From assembly GCA_028292545.1 (NCBI GenBank), contig JAQGMC010000050.1, positions 1-34,349 of the forward strand: a DNA stretch of 34,349 nt, in the 5' to 3' direction. The stretch is from Paucimonas sp. Its GTDB lineage: Bacteria > Pseudomonadota > Gammaproteobacteria > Burkholderiales > Burkholderiaceae_D. Under the pieces are notes generated by a model. The model had not been told where the DNA came from. It saw nothing but the letters and a program-made list of their open reading frames with translations, and searched no databases. Shown here in pieces: positions 1 to 7,180 of the stretch. The translations under genes and the position numbers were made by a program. How positions within the stretch are numbered: position 1 is the first letter of the stretch; each line of letters starts with the position of its first letter.

Positions 1-9
1 GGCGGAGCT

Positions 10-804
10 ATGGCAGTTTCAGGCTTGGTTGCGAAAATAACAGGTATTGCAGGCATTACCGGAATAAGTCTGACTCAGTGGCTCACTGACACGGTGAAGG
101 CCTTGATTGCCTTGGGTGCGTTTGTCCTTTTACTCGCCTTCTGCGGCTATCGGCTCTACTTGGTCAGCGACCATCTGCTTAAGGAGCACTACCCAAAGGG
201 CTACCTGCCGCTTTCATCCACAGCGAAGTTTACGACGTCCGATGGCAAGACGTTTGTCTACGAACTCTGGAGGCACATTCAGGTCAAGCGGCCGGCACTG
301 CGGAAGTTCGAGCATCGTTTCGAATGGTCCGGGACAAAAGTCCCGCTTGTTCGTTCGGATCTTCAGTCGGTGTCGCCGGTCGCGGACATTCCTGGTGAAA
401 CGGCGAAGCAGGTCGACCTCACCTTCAGCCAAACTAGGGTGTACAACGAAGTTGAAGTGGTCCACATCCTCATGGACCTTGATGATTCAGATGGCGTTTC
501 GCAGCCGTACCTCAGGCAGAGAGTGGAAGCGCCAATACGCCTTATCGCCTTTGACGTTGAACTGCTACATGCGCCGAAACAGTACAACGGCGAACACGCC
601 AAACTTTGCCGCAAGTCGATTGAGAAGGGGCAAAGCGCGGTGGAGCAGTCCCTTGCGACCGTACCGTTTAACGCAATGACCAAGTCATTTGCGTTTCAGC
701 TTCACAATCCCGAACCGGGATTTGACTATATTTTTTCCTGGGAAAAGCCGCCACTGGCATCCGCGGCGAGACGTCGCGGCGACAAGAAAGCATGGGCAGC
801 ATGA
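10..804 (+). CDS. Membrane-anchored protein of unknown function
   Basis: This 264-residue protein is not recognised. A hydrophobic stretch at about residues 31-52 (rich in A, L, V, F) reads as one membrane segment, followed by a soluble domain of about 200 residues with alternating polar and hydrophobic strands and no cysteine or metal motif that I can name. A GGAG sequence lies only two bases before the ATG, which is close for a ribosome binding site, so a slightly later start is possible. It ends 33 bases before the broken gene on the opposite strand. The position next to Kiwa suggests island cargo, but nothing in the sequence gives a function. Base composition is less GC-rich than the genes right of the tRNA. 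Confidence 0.65.
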   Translation: MAVSGLVAKITGIAGITGISLTQWLTDTVKALIALGAFVLLLAFCGYRLYLVSDHLLKEHYPKGYLPLSSTAKFTTSDGKTFVYELWRHIQVKRPALRKFEHRFEWSGTKVPLVRSDLQSVSPVADIPGETAKQVDLTFSQTRVYNEVEVVHILMDLDDSDGVSQPYLRQRVEAPIRLIAFDVELLHAPKQYNGEHAKLCRKSIEKGQSAVEQSLATVPFNAMTKSFAFQLHNPEPGFDYIFSWEKPPLASAARRRGDKKAWAA

Positions 805-837
805 GCCATAGCGATAACAAGAATCAGTAACGGTTTT

Positions 838-1159
838 CTAGCCGCTGCATCCCTTCTGGAGCGGTCGCCCGTCCTGCAGTATTGCAAGCGCAACACGAAG
901 CCGGTTTGCCGCCCGCTCTACGCGAGCCCGACCCCACTCCCCTTCAATGGCGCCCTGGCTGTCGTCCAACAGGAAGTGGTGGGCGGCGATCTGGAAGGCG
1001 ACCCGCTCACCTTTGGTGGTGACTTCCCAACGGCGCTATGCGCTTCAAGGCAGGCATCAGCAAGTAACCGAGCCGCCGGCGCATCTTCTCCGGGTCGATC
1101 TCGTTCATCGCGACCTCGTACACCTGGTCGATTAGGGCTTGGATTTCGTCGTTGTTCAT
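838..1159 (-). pseudogene. Small hypothetical gene broken by a frameshift
   Basis: The 5' part starts at the ATG at 1159-1157 and encodes an acidic helical sequence beginning MNNDEIQALIDQVYEVAMNE. It runs into a stop at 1007-1009. From about 1026 a second frame carries on in protein-like fashion (EVTTKGERVAFQIAAHHFLL, then about 42 more residues) to a TAG at 838-840, with no start codon of its own. The two parts join if one G is skipped in the GGG run at 1026-1028 (minus strand), giving a protein of about 105 residues. A second possibility is two compensating shifts, because the third frame between them is also protein-like. This may be a real mutation, a sequencing error, or, less likely, programmed frameshifting. 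The family is not recognised. Confidence 0.5.
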
Positions 1160-1302
1160 GGCCACTGAGAATAGTCCAACGAACGCGCCAAACCTGAACT
1201 TGCCGCTCCAGACCTCAAGCCGAGCGATCCCAGGTTGGCTTGACCTGCCTGCGCGGTAACAGAGCAAGTGGGAGTTCGCGTAGGAGGAGTTAGACCGTCA
1301 AC

Positions 1303-2166
1303 CTAGTCCGCAACTCGCTTAGAGTTTGATATGAAATGCGTCTGGGTTAGTGGGGATTCGTAATAATCTTCGTCGAGGAACCTGAGAAGGCTACGCAACT
1401 CGGCGCCCCCCTGTGGGAGGACGATTTTGTTCCCGTCTTCAGTCGTCTTGAGGTTTACCTTAAAGGTTTGAGCAGCTGCGGCGAGTTGGGTAGCCGTGAA
1501 TTTGTCCAGTATGCCGGACTGGAGAATCAGCGCTATTTTCTTACGTACCAAGCTGCTAGCAGCGGCAGAAAAGAGGGAGGCGTCCGCGATCTGAAACGAT
1601 GCATGAGAGGCGAAACTTTTTACCTCTTCTTCCGTGGCCTCATTGAAATATTCGCCCACTTCAAAGACACGCCCAAGGAAATGGAAACTCTGGAATTGCA
1701 GCCGCTTGCCCTCGAGGACTGCGAGCAGTTTGGTGTCCAGCGTCAGTCCTGAGTCGTGTAACCGAGCGAAGGTGTTGCCAGAGAAGTACATCGCTAGTGC
1801 TTTGGTTGCGAAAAGCCGGCGACGCTCAAAAAGCTGTATCAAGATTTTGCTTGAGCCGTCGTCGCTACCGCTGAACAGTGCCTTGACCATTTCCAGCGGG
1901 TGCACGGCGGGGTTGAATTGATCGACGCTAATTGGGTTGGCGACCGCACCGGCTAATCCGTCCAAGTCCTCGAAATTTTCGATGACCAACAGCTCACCCT
2001 CTTCGGGGCGGTATCTTCCGTCGAATGGAACGAGGTCCACAATCCCGGAGATGAAAGCTTGGTATTGCGCCGAAAAGGCCGCGCTCACTTCGACATTCAA
2101 CTCTTCGGTTAAAGGGAACCGCAATATCCTTGCGCCCGGTATATTCGTTAATGCAAACAGTCCCAC
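1303..2166 (-). CDS. kwaB: KwaB, Kiwa anti-phage system protein (DUF4868)
   Basis: KwaB is the second component of the Kiwa anti-phage system. It is known as a DUF4868 protein that works with the membrane protein KwaA and has been reported to act on phage DNA. The 287 residues are close to the family length. The C-terminal half has the DUF4868 pattern: a GKR...FQSFHFLG strand region near residue 153, a helical RKKIALILQSGIL segment near 208-220, and a terminal LLRFLDEDYYESPLT motif near 260-274 followed by NSKR. The start is a GTG one base after the kwaA stop (TGA-C-GTG), with an AGGGAG ribosome site inside the end of kwaA, so the two genes are translationally coupled. Identification rests on pattern recognition and the KwaA neighbour. 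Confidence 0.85.
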   Translation of the reverse strand: MGLFALTNIPGARILRFPLTEELNVEVSAAFSAQYQAFISGIVDLVPFDGRYRPEEGELLVIENFEDLDGLAGAVANPISVDQFNPAVHPLEMVKALFSGSDDGSSKILIQLFERRRLFATKALAMYFSGNTFARLHDSGLTLDTKLLAVLEGKRLQFQSFHFLGRVFEVGEYFNEATEEEVKSFASHASFQIADASLFSAAASSLVRKKIALILQSGILDKFTATQLAAAAQTFKVNLKTTEDGNKIVLPQGGAELRSLLRFLDEDYYESPLTQTHFISNSKRVAD

Positions 2167-2167
2167 G

Positions 2168-2698
2168 TCATCTCCCTGTTTTTTCGGCTTCTAGAATCCC
2201 ATATTCGCTCAGCTGAACGACGGCGGTAACAGACCGTAGATTGTTAATCTGGCGTCTTGTTATGAGGAGATATGTGATCCCCTCGTCCGTCTCAACCTCG
2301 TAAAAGTGGAACCCTAGGATGCCCAAAACGGGATTAACCTGCAAGGTGTGAGTGCTAAAAAGAACAAAAAGCAGCATCCCCCCAGCGACCAACCACGCCC
2401 CAATGTCGGGGGCCCCATCACCGCGGAATATGAGAGGAAGAGCATATGCAATAAAGAACCCAATTACCTCTTTGTCGGCGCTTTTTACTTTTTTAATCTT
2501 GATGGGTAAGTGTTCTAGCTGAGTGCGAGCCTTCTTCACGATCCAAACCGAAAGCAACGCTAAAACGAAGCACACGAGGACAGCGAGCAGCGCAAACGTA
2601 AGGTTATGCTCTCTGACGGCGTACACATAGGCAAGAGAGATGGAAAGCGGCGCAATTGCGGTTAAGGCAAAGAGTACGCGAACTAGTCGTCCAAGCAT
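2168..2698 (-). CDS. kwaA: KwaA, Kiwa anti-phage system membrane protein
   Basis: KwaA is the integral membrane partner of KwaB. In known systems it forms a membrane assembly that senses phage infection and holds KwaB. The sequence shows four hydrophobic segments (about residues 5-28, 33-55, 77-92 and 98-116), a basic loop between the second and third (KIKKVK), and a soluble C-terminus with the family-like run NPVLGILGFHFYEVE near 122-136, then a strand-rich tail ending in LSEYGILEAEK. The frame is open upstream to 2836, but the ATG at 2698 puts the first membrane segment at the N-terminus, as expected for KwaA, and has AAGGGGGAGG just before it. That gives 176 residues, slightly short for the family. 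The order kwaA-kwaB is the usual one. Confidence 0.85.
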   Translation of the reverse strand: MLGRLVRVLFALTAIAPLSISLAYVYAVREHNLTFALLAVLVCFVLALLSVWIVKKARTQLEHLPIKIKKVKSADKEVIGFFIAYALPLIFRGDGAPDIGAWLVAGGMLLFVLFSTHTLQVNPVLGILGFHFYEVETDEGITYLLITRRQINNLRSVTAVVQLSEYGILEAEKTGR

Positions 2699-2730
2699 GC
2701 CTCCCCCTTTTATAAGCTGTGTAAACGTAC

Positions 2731-2736
2731 AGTATA
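2731..2736 (-). promoter_or_regulatory. Possible -10 element for kwaAB
   Basis: On the minus strand the sequence TATACT lies 33 bases before the kwaA ATG, a suitable distance for a short leader. No good -35 element is seen 17 bases upstream, so this is tentative. The 178-base gap 2699-2876 is shared with the divergent DUF4224 gene and must hold both promoters. Confidence 0.3.
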
Positions 2737-2876
2737 GCGCGCCGCCAGTGAGAAGCGGTCTTGCAGATGCAAACACCGGTTTCAGTTCCCCTATATGCTT
2801 CACTGCAGGGAACTGGTGCGCTCGCGCCCCCTTCACGCAAATTTCACCTCAAGAGATCGAATACAGGCAAACGAGC

Positions 2877-3125
2877 ATGGATGCCAAAGAACAGGAGTTC
2901 CCTTCCGTTGATGGCCTCATGCTCTCGGCCGCGGAGCTGAAAGCCCTGACCGGCTACGCGAGAACCAAGCTGCAGGCTCGCGTGCTGGGCTCGCTTGGCG
3001 TGCCGTACGTTATTCGGCCCGACAACTCGCTCCTGGTTCTGCGCATGCATCTCCAGGTGGCTCCAAAGTCCATTGAACGGGACCGGCCCATGCTGAACTC
3101 AGCGCGAAGGCGTTTAGGACTGTGA
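2877..3125 (+). CDS. DUF4224 domain protein (phage/island type), first copy
   Basis: This 82-residue protein has the short DUF4224 pattern at residues 15-56: LSAAELKALTGYARTKLQAR, then a glycine turn, then a V-x-R-PDNSLLVLR strand ending. DUF4224 proteins are small, probably DNA-binding or recombination-associated proteins of proteobacterial prophages and islands, often found next to a tyrosine integrase; their exact role is not established. The ATG at 2877 was chosen because it begins the conserved-looking part; the frame is open upstream to 2640 but that region overlaps the kwaA promoter and N-terminus. There is no strong ribosome site, and no integrase is adjacent. It is divergent from kwaA. 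Confidence 0.7.
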   Translation: MDAKEQEFPSVDGLMLSAAELKALTGYARTKLQARVLGSLGVPYVIRPDNSLLVLRMHLQVAPKSIERDRPMLNSARRRLGL

Positions 3126-3275
3126 CTCGTTCGTCGCCGCGGCTGGAAGCACCAGATTGCGACTGACCATCAACTCGCGAAAAATCGCAAACTGCCGATT
3201 GGCCCCTCGCGTGCGCGCGCCCACAACAGCCCCCAGCGTCCGCCCGTCAGGCCGCTTTTCACGGCGTTTTGTGGG
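3114..3275 (-). other. Open, protein-like fragment without a start codon
   Basis: Between the DUF4224 gene and the membrane operon (3126-3418) no complete gene is seen. On the minus strand a 53-codon open frame, bounded by TAA at 3276-3278 and TAA at 3114-3116, reads like real protein (for example TRGANRQFAIFRELMVSRN) but has no ATG except one near its end. It may be the tail of a deleted gene. The family is not recognised. Its last codons overlap the end of the DUF4224 gene. Confidence 0.25.
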
Positions 3276-3418
3276 TTAGCGTTAAAGCGAATGGACACAA
3301 GCGGTCCTGAGCGACGCGATCCCAAAGAATGGACCCGCCCGGTATTCAAACGTACGATATTTGCGAACAGTTCAAACTCCCTGAACGGTTACACTCTCTC
3401 CGAAAAAGGAGAAACGGC

Positions 3419-4012
3419 ATGCAACCGGACTGGTGGAAATACCTAGTAGACGTGGCTCAGATTCTGAGTGCCATAGGGACATGCGGCGCCGTTGCTGCGG
3501 CACTGTGGATCGCCAACAAACCGCCCAAGCTGCACATTAATGCCTTTGTCGGCCTCCGGGTGGTGACTGGCGCCGGCACACTGGACGGGGACCAGTTACC
3601 TGAGTACGTAATGATTGGGGTGACCAACGCCGGCGCGAACCCGTTCGTAGTCACCTCATTCAATTGGAGTTTTGGCCCGAAGTCAAAAGTATCGGCTTAT
3701 CAAAACCTCGGGTATCAAGACGAACACGTTTGCAGTTCACCGGTGAATCAGGGGCTCAACTTGGGGCAGACGGCACACTACTTTCTCCCTGCCTTTGGAG
3801 AGATGAACTGGCTTCAGCGTGTCAGTGACAATGGCGGACCAATGCTTGAATACGCGGCACGACGCGAATTAGAAAAACTAGAGCTGCAGCTTGTGACCTC
3901 GTCCGGAGTGGTTCACAAGATCAAACCAGAAAAGCCGATGTTGGACCGGATTTGGGATGTCATCGAGAAGCAACGGGCGTCGGCCCTGGTTGCGAACGAT
4001 GCATCTGCTTAA
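3419..4012 (+). CDS. Membrane-anchored protein of unknown function, first gene of a two-gene operon
   Basis: The 197-residue protein has an N-terminal membrane segment at about residues 8-28 (WKYLVDVAQILSAIGTCGAV region), then a short PPKL linker and a strand-rich soluble domain of about 120 residues. The pattern VMIGVTNAGANPFVVTSFNW near residues 64-83 resembles the beta-sandwich (Ig-like) strands often found after a single N-terminal membrane helix in bacterial proteins. The C-terminus is a charged helix (LDRIWDVIEKQR). The start at 3419 has a very good ribosome site (AAAGGAG, seven bases before ATG); the frame is open upstream to 3329 but without such a site. Ten bases separate it from the next gene. 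Family and function are not recognised. Confidence 0.75.
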   Translation: MQPDWWKYLVDVAQILSAIGTCGAVAAALWIANKPPKLHINAFVGLRVVTGAGTLDGDQLPEYVMIGVTNAGANPFVVTSFNWSFGPKSKVSAYQNLGYQDEHVCSSPVNQGLNLGQTAHYFLPAFGEMNWLQRVSDNGGPMLEYAARRELEKLELQLVTSSGVVHKIKPEKPMLDRIWDVIEKQRASALVANDASA

Positions 4013-4022
4013 GGGGAACTCT

Positions 4023-4862
4023 GTGCAAAAGATATGGAACGCAATGACCTGGACCGGCAAGAGATTGCCCAAGGTCCGGGATGGCATAGTTGGCTTGCTT
4101 AGTCTCGCCTCTATAGGCGCTGCTATTCAGGCGGCGATCGGGGACCGCATAGGGGCAGCTGCGGTGCTGTTTGCCGCCGGCATTGTGCTATCTCTGCTGG
4201 GCAATCTGCAGCGTGTCGAGTCTTTCAAAGCCTTCAGTGTAGAAGCCAGGCTTCGGAAATTGGATGACAAAATCGACGAGGCGGATCAGCTGCTATCGCA
4301 GATCCGCGGGGCTTCCGTGTTGATGGCCGAGATTTCCTTCCAAATGATTTCCAAAGTCGGGCGCTGGGATGGCATCGTGAATAAGGCCGAGGCGCTGCTG
4401 CTGGCCGACAAACTGGTCAGCCAGCTTCGGACCTGTGGAGCAAATGAACGCGAGATCCAAGGCTGCATTGAGCCCTGGAGAAAGATCAACCTATGGGACA
4501 TGTCGCGCCCGCTCTACAATACCGTCCGCCATTTTGTTGACTTGAAAGATCAACACCTTCGTGAGCGTATGCAGGCGATTCCACAGCCAATCATGGCAGG
4601 CGATCCTCTCTACAACGGCCTGCATGCCGAGATGCGGAAAAATGGGGACTGGCTATCGTCCTACACCGCCGCCTGGCAATCGGACAGCGCCAGATTCCTT
4701 GCGGACTTTGAACGTCAACTTGAAAGCATTCCCTGCGCGACGACGGCCGAGCGACGGGAAATCATAGATTCGGTGAGGTCAAGATTGGAGGCTGCGCGCC
4801 ACTACCTCGAACATGGGGAATTCCAAAACCGGCAGGAATGGCTTGCGGAACCCTACGGCTAG
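4023..4862 (+). CDS. Two-helix membrane protein with coiled-coil region, unknown function
   Basis: The 279-residue protein starts at a GTG with AGGGGA six bases upstream; an earlier ATG at 3957 would overlap the previous gene by 56 bases and has no ribosome site. Two membrane segments lie at about residues 20-37 and 41-60, connected by a tight turn (IGDRIG). Next comes a predicted coiled coil (VESFKAFSVEARLRKLDDKI, continuing to about residue 100), and then a soluble helical domain with WKIN/WD-type aromatic residues near 150-165. Proteins with this VESFKAF/EA-R-L-D-KIDEAD region are common unannotated membrane proteins in proteobacteria. Its stop overlaps the stop of the convergent DUF4224 gene (shared CTAG). 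With the preceding gene it forms a two-gene unit that could be a defence or stress module; that is inference from position only. Confidence 0.75.
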   Translation: MQKIWNAMTWTGKRLPKVRDGIVGLLSLASIGAAIQAAIGDRIGAAAVLFAAGIVLSLLGNLQRVESFKAFSVEARLRKLDDKIDEADQLLSQIRGASVLMAEISFQMISKVGRWDGIVNKAEALLLADKLVSQLRTCGANEREIQGCIEPWRKINLWDMSRPLYNTVRHFVDLKDQHLRERMQAIPQPIMAGDPLYNGLHAEMRKNGDWLSSYTAAWQSDSARFLADFERQLESIPCATTAERREIIDSVRSRLEAARHYLEHGEFQNRQEWLAEPYG

Positions 4863-5275
4863 CCGTCGTTCCCCTGAGGTGGCCTACCGCCACCTGTCTG
4901 CGCAAGTTTTTCCAGCGCGGCTTTCGCCCTGGCTTCCCGCTTTGCCTGCTGCTCGGCTCGCCGTCTGTCGCCGTTGGCTTTGCGGATCGCTATACGCTCA
5001 GCGCGCTCGTGTTCCATTCGCTCCATCGCTTCCCAGTCTGGCCTGAAGGCGTCCCGGTTCGGTTCGTCCGTTAATCGAGGATCGCGAGGCGGCTGTGAAG
5101 CCTTCAGGCCCAGCACTTCCTCAACGTGTGCTCGAAGCACAATTGGCCTCCCGTCCGGCTGCACCTTGAATCTGAAGCCCATAGCGGTCAAGGCATCGAT
5201 CTGCTTGCGCCGCGTCTTTCGGCCGGTGAGTTGAGCGACTTCCTCGGGACCGAGGAACATACTTTGGGTGTCCAT
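4859..5275 (-). CDS. DUF4224 domain protein with long charged tail, second copy
   Basis: Residues 6-56 of this 138-residue protein match the DUF4224 pattern well: FLGPEEVAQLTGRKTRRKQI, then LTAMGFRFKVQPDGRPIVLR and HVEEVLG. The rest is a highly charged helix (RMEHERAERIAIRKANGDRR and onward) with a Gly/Pro-rich end, which could bind nucleic acid or form a coiled coil. DUF4224 genes are typical of integrated phages and islands, often directly beside an integrase, which is absent here. The ATG at 5275 is used; a second ATG five codons later sits directly before the conserved part and neither has a clear ribosome site. It lies 163 bases downstream of the caspase gene on the same strand, so readthrough from that operon is possible. 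Confidence 0.8.
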   Translation of the reverse strand: MDTQSMFLGPEEVAQLTGRKTRRKQIDALTAMGFRFKVQPDGRPIVLRAHVEEVLGLKASQPPRDPRLTDEPNRDAFRPDWEAMERMEHERAERIAIRKANGDRRRAEQQAKREARAKAALEKLAQTGGGRPPQGNDG

Positions 5276-5299
5276 TTCGATAGTCTACGGGAGAACCAC

Positions 5300-5398
5300 A
5301 TGCACCCAGCAATGAAGCCGGAGACACTACAGCGTCTGCCGCTTGAGTTTGACGGTGCACTGTCTCTGTGCATACGTCTGCGATCCGCTCCTCAGTAG
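5300..5398 (+). CDS. Possible 32-residue ORF
   Basis: A short frame starting MHPAMKPETLQRLPLEFDGA and ending in RLRSAPQ has a good ribosome site (GGGAG, six bases before the ATG at 5300). It lies in the gap between the DUF4224 start and the end of the caspase gene and is divergent from the former. It is too short to assign to a family and could be chance; the ribosome site is the main support. Confidence 0.35.
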   Translation: MHPAMKPETLQRLPLEFDGALSLCIRLRSAPQ

Positions 5399-5438
5399 CG
5401 CCCGGCGCCGGTGCGGTGCAAGGCTACCCCCTTTGATC

Positions 5439-6425
5439 TCAAATGAGACCTCTTGCCGCCAGTGCCCTGTAATGCTCGCCAAGAGCGGTCAGGCGAACCG
5501 TCTTGCTCTCCATTGCGGCATGCCACATGTGCGGCGCGCCCTCCGGTACAAGAAGCCCCACTCGGTTGAATTTCTGTAGGATTTTGAAGACAGCGTTGTG
5601 GTCAGGGTTCGGAGCCGGAATACCTTGGGGTCCCGCCGCCCAAGACTCGTGCCGCTCAGGTTCGTAAGTGGGATCGAGTTGGAACTGGAAGCCCGGGGTT
5701 GGGAAGAACTCAGAAAGGCGACGAATTTCAGCGAGTTCCAAGGGAGGCTGTACTTTTCTCAGGGACACAAAACGTTTGACGTTGGTCTTGAACACCGGCC
5801 GCTGAGCCCAAGGACCGAGCGACTGGTCTACGTGCGCGTAAACTCCGCCTGGCGTGACATCTCCAACGAGATTAGCGGCCGCACCGCCGAGTGCGTCGAC
5901 GAACAAGCTGGTGAAGACACCCGCACCATTCACCTCCGTTGCGTACTGTTCCGCGGTCGATGCTGTCAGGATTGTCACTCCATCGCTGATCTCAGCCACC
6001 TGCTGTTGTAGAGCCTGTCCTCCTGCAACGCCGCTATGGCAACTATCGAGAATGATCACCCGGTTTTGAATCCTGGACCGATTTGCCATGGTCATAATCT
6101 CGGCTAGCGGCACGCCGTCGTTTCCTGTCGTGACGTCCGAAGAGCATAGGTACCCACCCGTTGCTTCGATGTGACCGTGGCCAGCGAAGTAGAGGAGGGA
6201 AATCTCGCCGTCACCTGAGAAAAGACTTTCGATTGACTGTCGCAGCTCGTCGCGCGTCACAGCGTCACTTGGACCTGTCGCGGCCAAATGCTTTACTCCG
6301 AAATTTACCGAGCCATCGGCGTGGCGATCGAGCATTGCCTTAACCGAGAATGAGTCGTTCACGCACCCATGGAGGTGAGCGACACTTGCGTAGTGGTCGA
6401 TACCGACAACGAGTGCTTTGCGCAT
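5439..6425 (-). CDS. Caspase-like protease (peptidase C14), effector of a TIR-caspase (type IV Thoeris-like) system
   Basis: This 328-residue protein has a complete caspase-like (C14) domain at about residues 1-180. It starts [20 protein letters not shown], a normal metacaspase-type first strand, has the catalytic histidine in LLYFAGHGH (His83) and the catalytic cysteine in IILDSCHSG (Cys129). Residues 225-328 form a separate C-terminal region with no motif I can name, which might be the signal-binding or regulatory part. The gene directly follows the TIR gene, overlapping it by one base (TAATG), so the two are translationally coupled. In the known type IV Thoeris system the TIR protein makes N7-cADPR, which activates a caspase-like protease that degrades host proteins and stops phage replication. 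The same role is inferred here. Confidence 0.85.
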   Translation of the reverse strand: MRKALVVGIDHYASVAHLHGCVNDSFSVKAMLDRHADGSVNFGVKHLAATGPSDAVTRDELRQSIESLFSGDGEISLLYFAGHGHIEATGGYLCSSDVTTGNDGVPLAEIMTMANRSRIQNRVIILDSCHSGVAGGQALQQQVAEISDGVTILTASTAEQYATEVNGAGVFTSLFVDALGGAAANLVGDVTPGGVYAHVDQSLGPWAQRPVFKTNVKRFVSLRKVQPPLELAEIRRLSEFFPTPGFQFQLDPTYEPERHESWAAGPQGIPAPNPDHNAVFKILQKFNRVGLLVPEGAPHMWHAAMESKTVRLTALGEHYRALAARGLI

Positions 6426-6796
6426 TACAGGCTATCAATCCAGGTGGCGATGTTGGGCCACGTCCAAACCATCGTATTCACGCCCGTGAGGGTGGTCCGG
6501 TCCTCCTTGTAAGCCCAGATACCCCGAATTTTCCTTTTCTCTTCCTGGGCGCATTGAATTTCCCACTTTTGGCCGCTCGAGCTCAGCGAGTTCTTGCTAA
6601 CGATTACCAGGACGCCGTCAGATCGAAGAATGCGGCTCCGCACCTTCTTTTTCCACTCTTCGTCGTAGGCTTCCTTTACCGACATATCGACATACTCGAA
6701 CGGTGAGCTGGTATTTAGCGACTGGCCTTTGATTAAGTCGCGAATACGCACGTCCTCCATTGCGAAAGCTACAAAGATCACTTTCTTCTCCGCCAT
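6425..6796 (-). CDS. thsB: ThsB-like TIR domain protein, sensor/signal synthase of the TIR-caspase system
   Basis: The 123 residues are a single TIR-like domain of the ThsB (DUF1863) type: first strand [12 protein letters not shown] (residues 4-15), FEYVDMS near 33-39, the helix/strand region [13 protein letters not shown] near 59-71, and WEIQCAQE at 78-85 in which Glu79 is the likely catalytic glutamate. ThsB proteins detect phage and convert NAD+ to a cyclic ADP-ribose signal. The start at 6796 has a strong ribosome site (AAGGAG, five bases before ATG), and an AT-rich palindrome sits just upstream. The partner is the caspase gene next in the operon rather than a SIR2 or membrane ThsA, which fits type IV Thoeris. 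Which cyclic nucleotide is made cannot be read from sequence. Confidence 0.85.
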   Translation of the reverse strand: MAEKKVIFVAFAMEDVRIRDLIKGQSLNTSSPFEYVDMSVKEAYDEEWKKKVRSRILRSDGVLVIVSKNSLSSSGQKWEIQCAQEEKRKIRGIWAYKEDRTTLTGVNTMVWTWPNIATWIDSL

Positions 6797-6807
6797 GGGA
6801 TCTCCTT

Positions 6808-6819
6808 ATTAATATTAAT
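6808..6819. promoter_or_regulatory. AT-rich palindrome upstream of the TIR gene
   Basis: ATTAATATTAAT is a perfect 12-base palindrome lying 11 bases upstream of the TIR start codon and directly before its ribosome site. It could be an operator or part of an AT-rich promoter for the TIR-caspase operon. An AT-rich sequence can be palindromic by chance, so this is tentative. Confidence 0.3.
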
Positions 6820-6856
6820 TCTGTCTCCTACTTTATCCGATAACGTCTAGTTCGAG

Positions 6857-7180
6857 GTGAAGACGCGCGAACGTCTTGACAGTCCTGCAAAGGCGGAATA
6901 ATCTGCCTCTGTCGCCGATAAAGAGGCGACCGGGTTTGGAAGCCCGACTGCATACGGCGGACAACCGCCACCAGGCGGATTTTTTTTCGTCCGTACTCGC
7001 CACGCGCGCCTTCTATGGGCGGCAGTGGTAGGGAGCCTTCGGGCTGCCGGTTTCCGTATGCGCCGGTCTTCCAACCTTGCCATTTGCCGCCCTCCCCGTT
7101 TGGAAGCGGGGGAGCGGTGTAACCACTGCATACGGAGGCTCACATGCCTAGTAAAAAACGTCCGATTCTCTCCGCGGTAG
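6857..7180 (+). pseudogene. Decayed phage ash-like (Icd-like) reading frame
   Basis: This stretch has no intact gene, but one frame is open from 6902 to a TAG at 7178-7180 and from 6851 to 6898, broken only by a TAA at 6899-6901. It reads VKTRERLDSPAKAE, stop, then SASVADKEATGFGSPTAYGG, then PPPGGFFFVRTRHARLLWAA and onward. This resembles ash-family (P4 ash, Icd-like) proteins of prophages and satellites, with their AKA, ATG...TAYGG and FFFV features; that assignment is from memory of the family and moderate at best. The region contains a terminator hairpin (6965-6987) and overlaps the start of the next small gene by 37 bases. It may act mainly as a regulatory RNA region, as the P4 leader does. 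Confidence 0.4.
6965..6987 (+). terminator. Hairpin plus T-tract terminator
   Basis: CCGCC-ACCA-GGCGG followed by A and eight T residues is a textbook intrinsic terminator on the plus strand. It lies inside the ash-like frame, so it would stop leader transcription before the small genes at 7144-7906, as in attenuation-type phage immunity regions. The small stem is all G-C. Confidence 0.6.
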
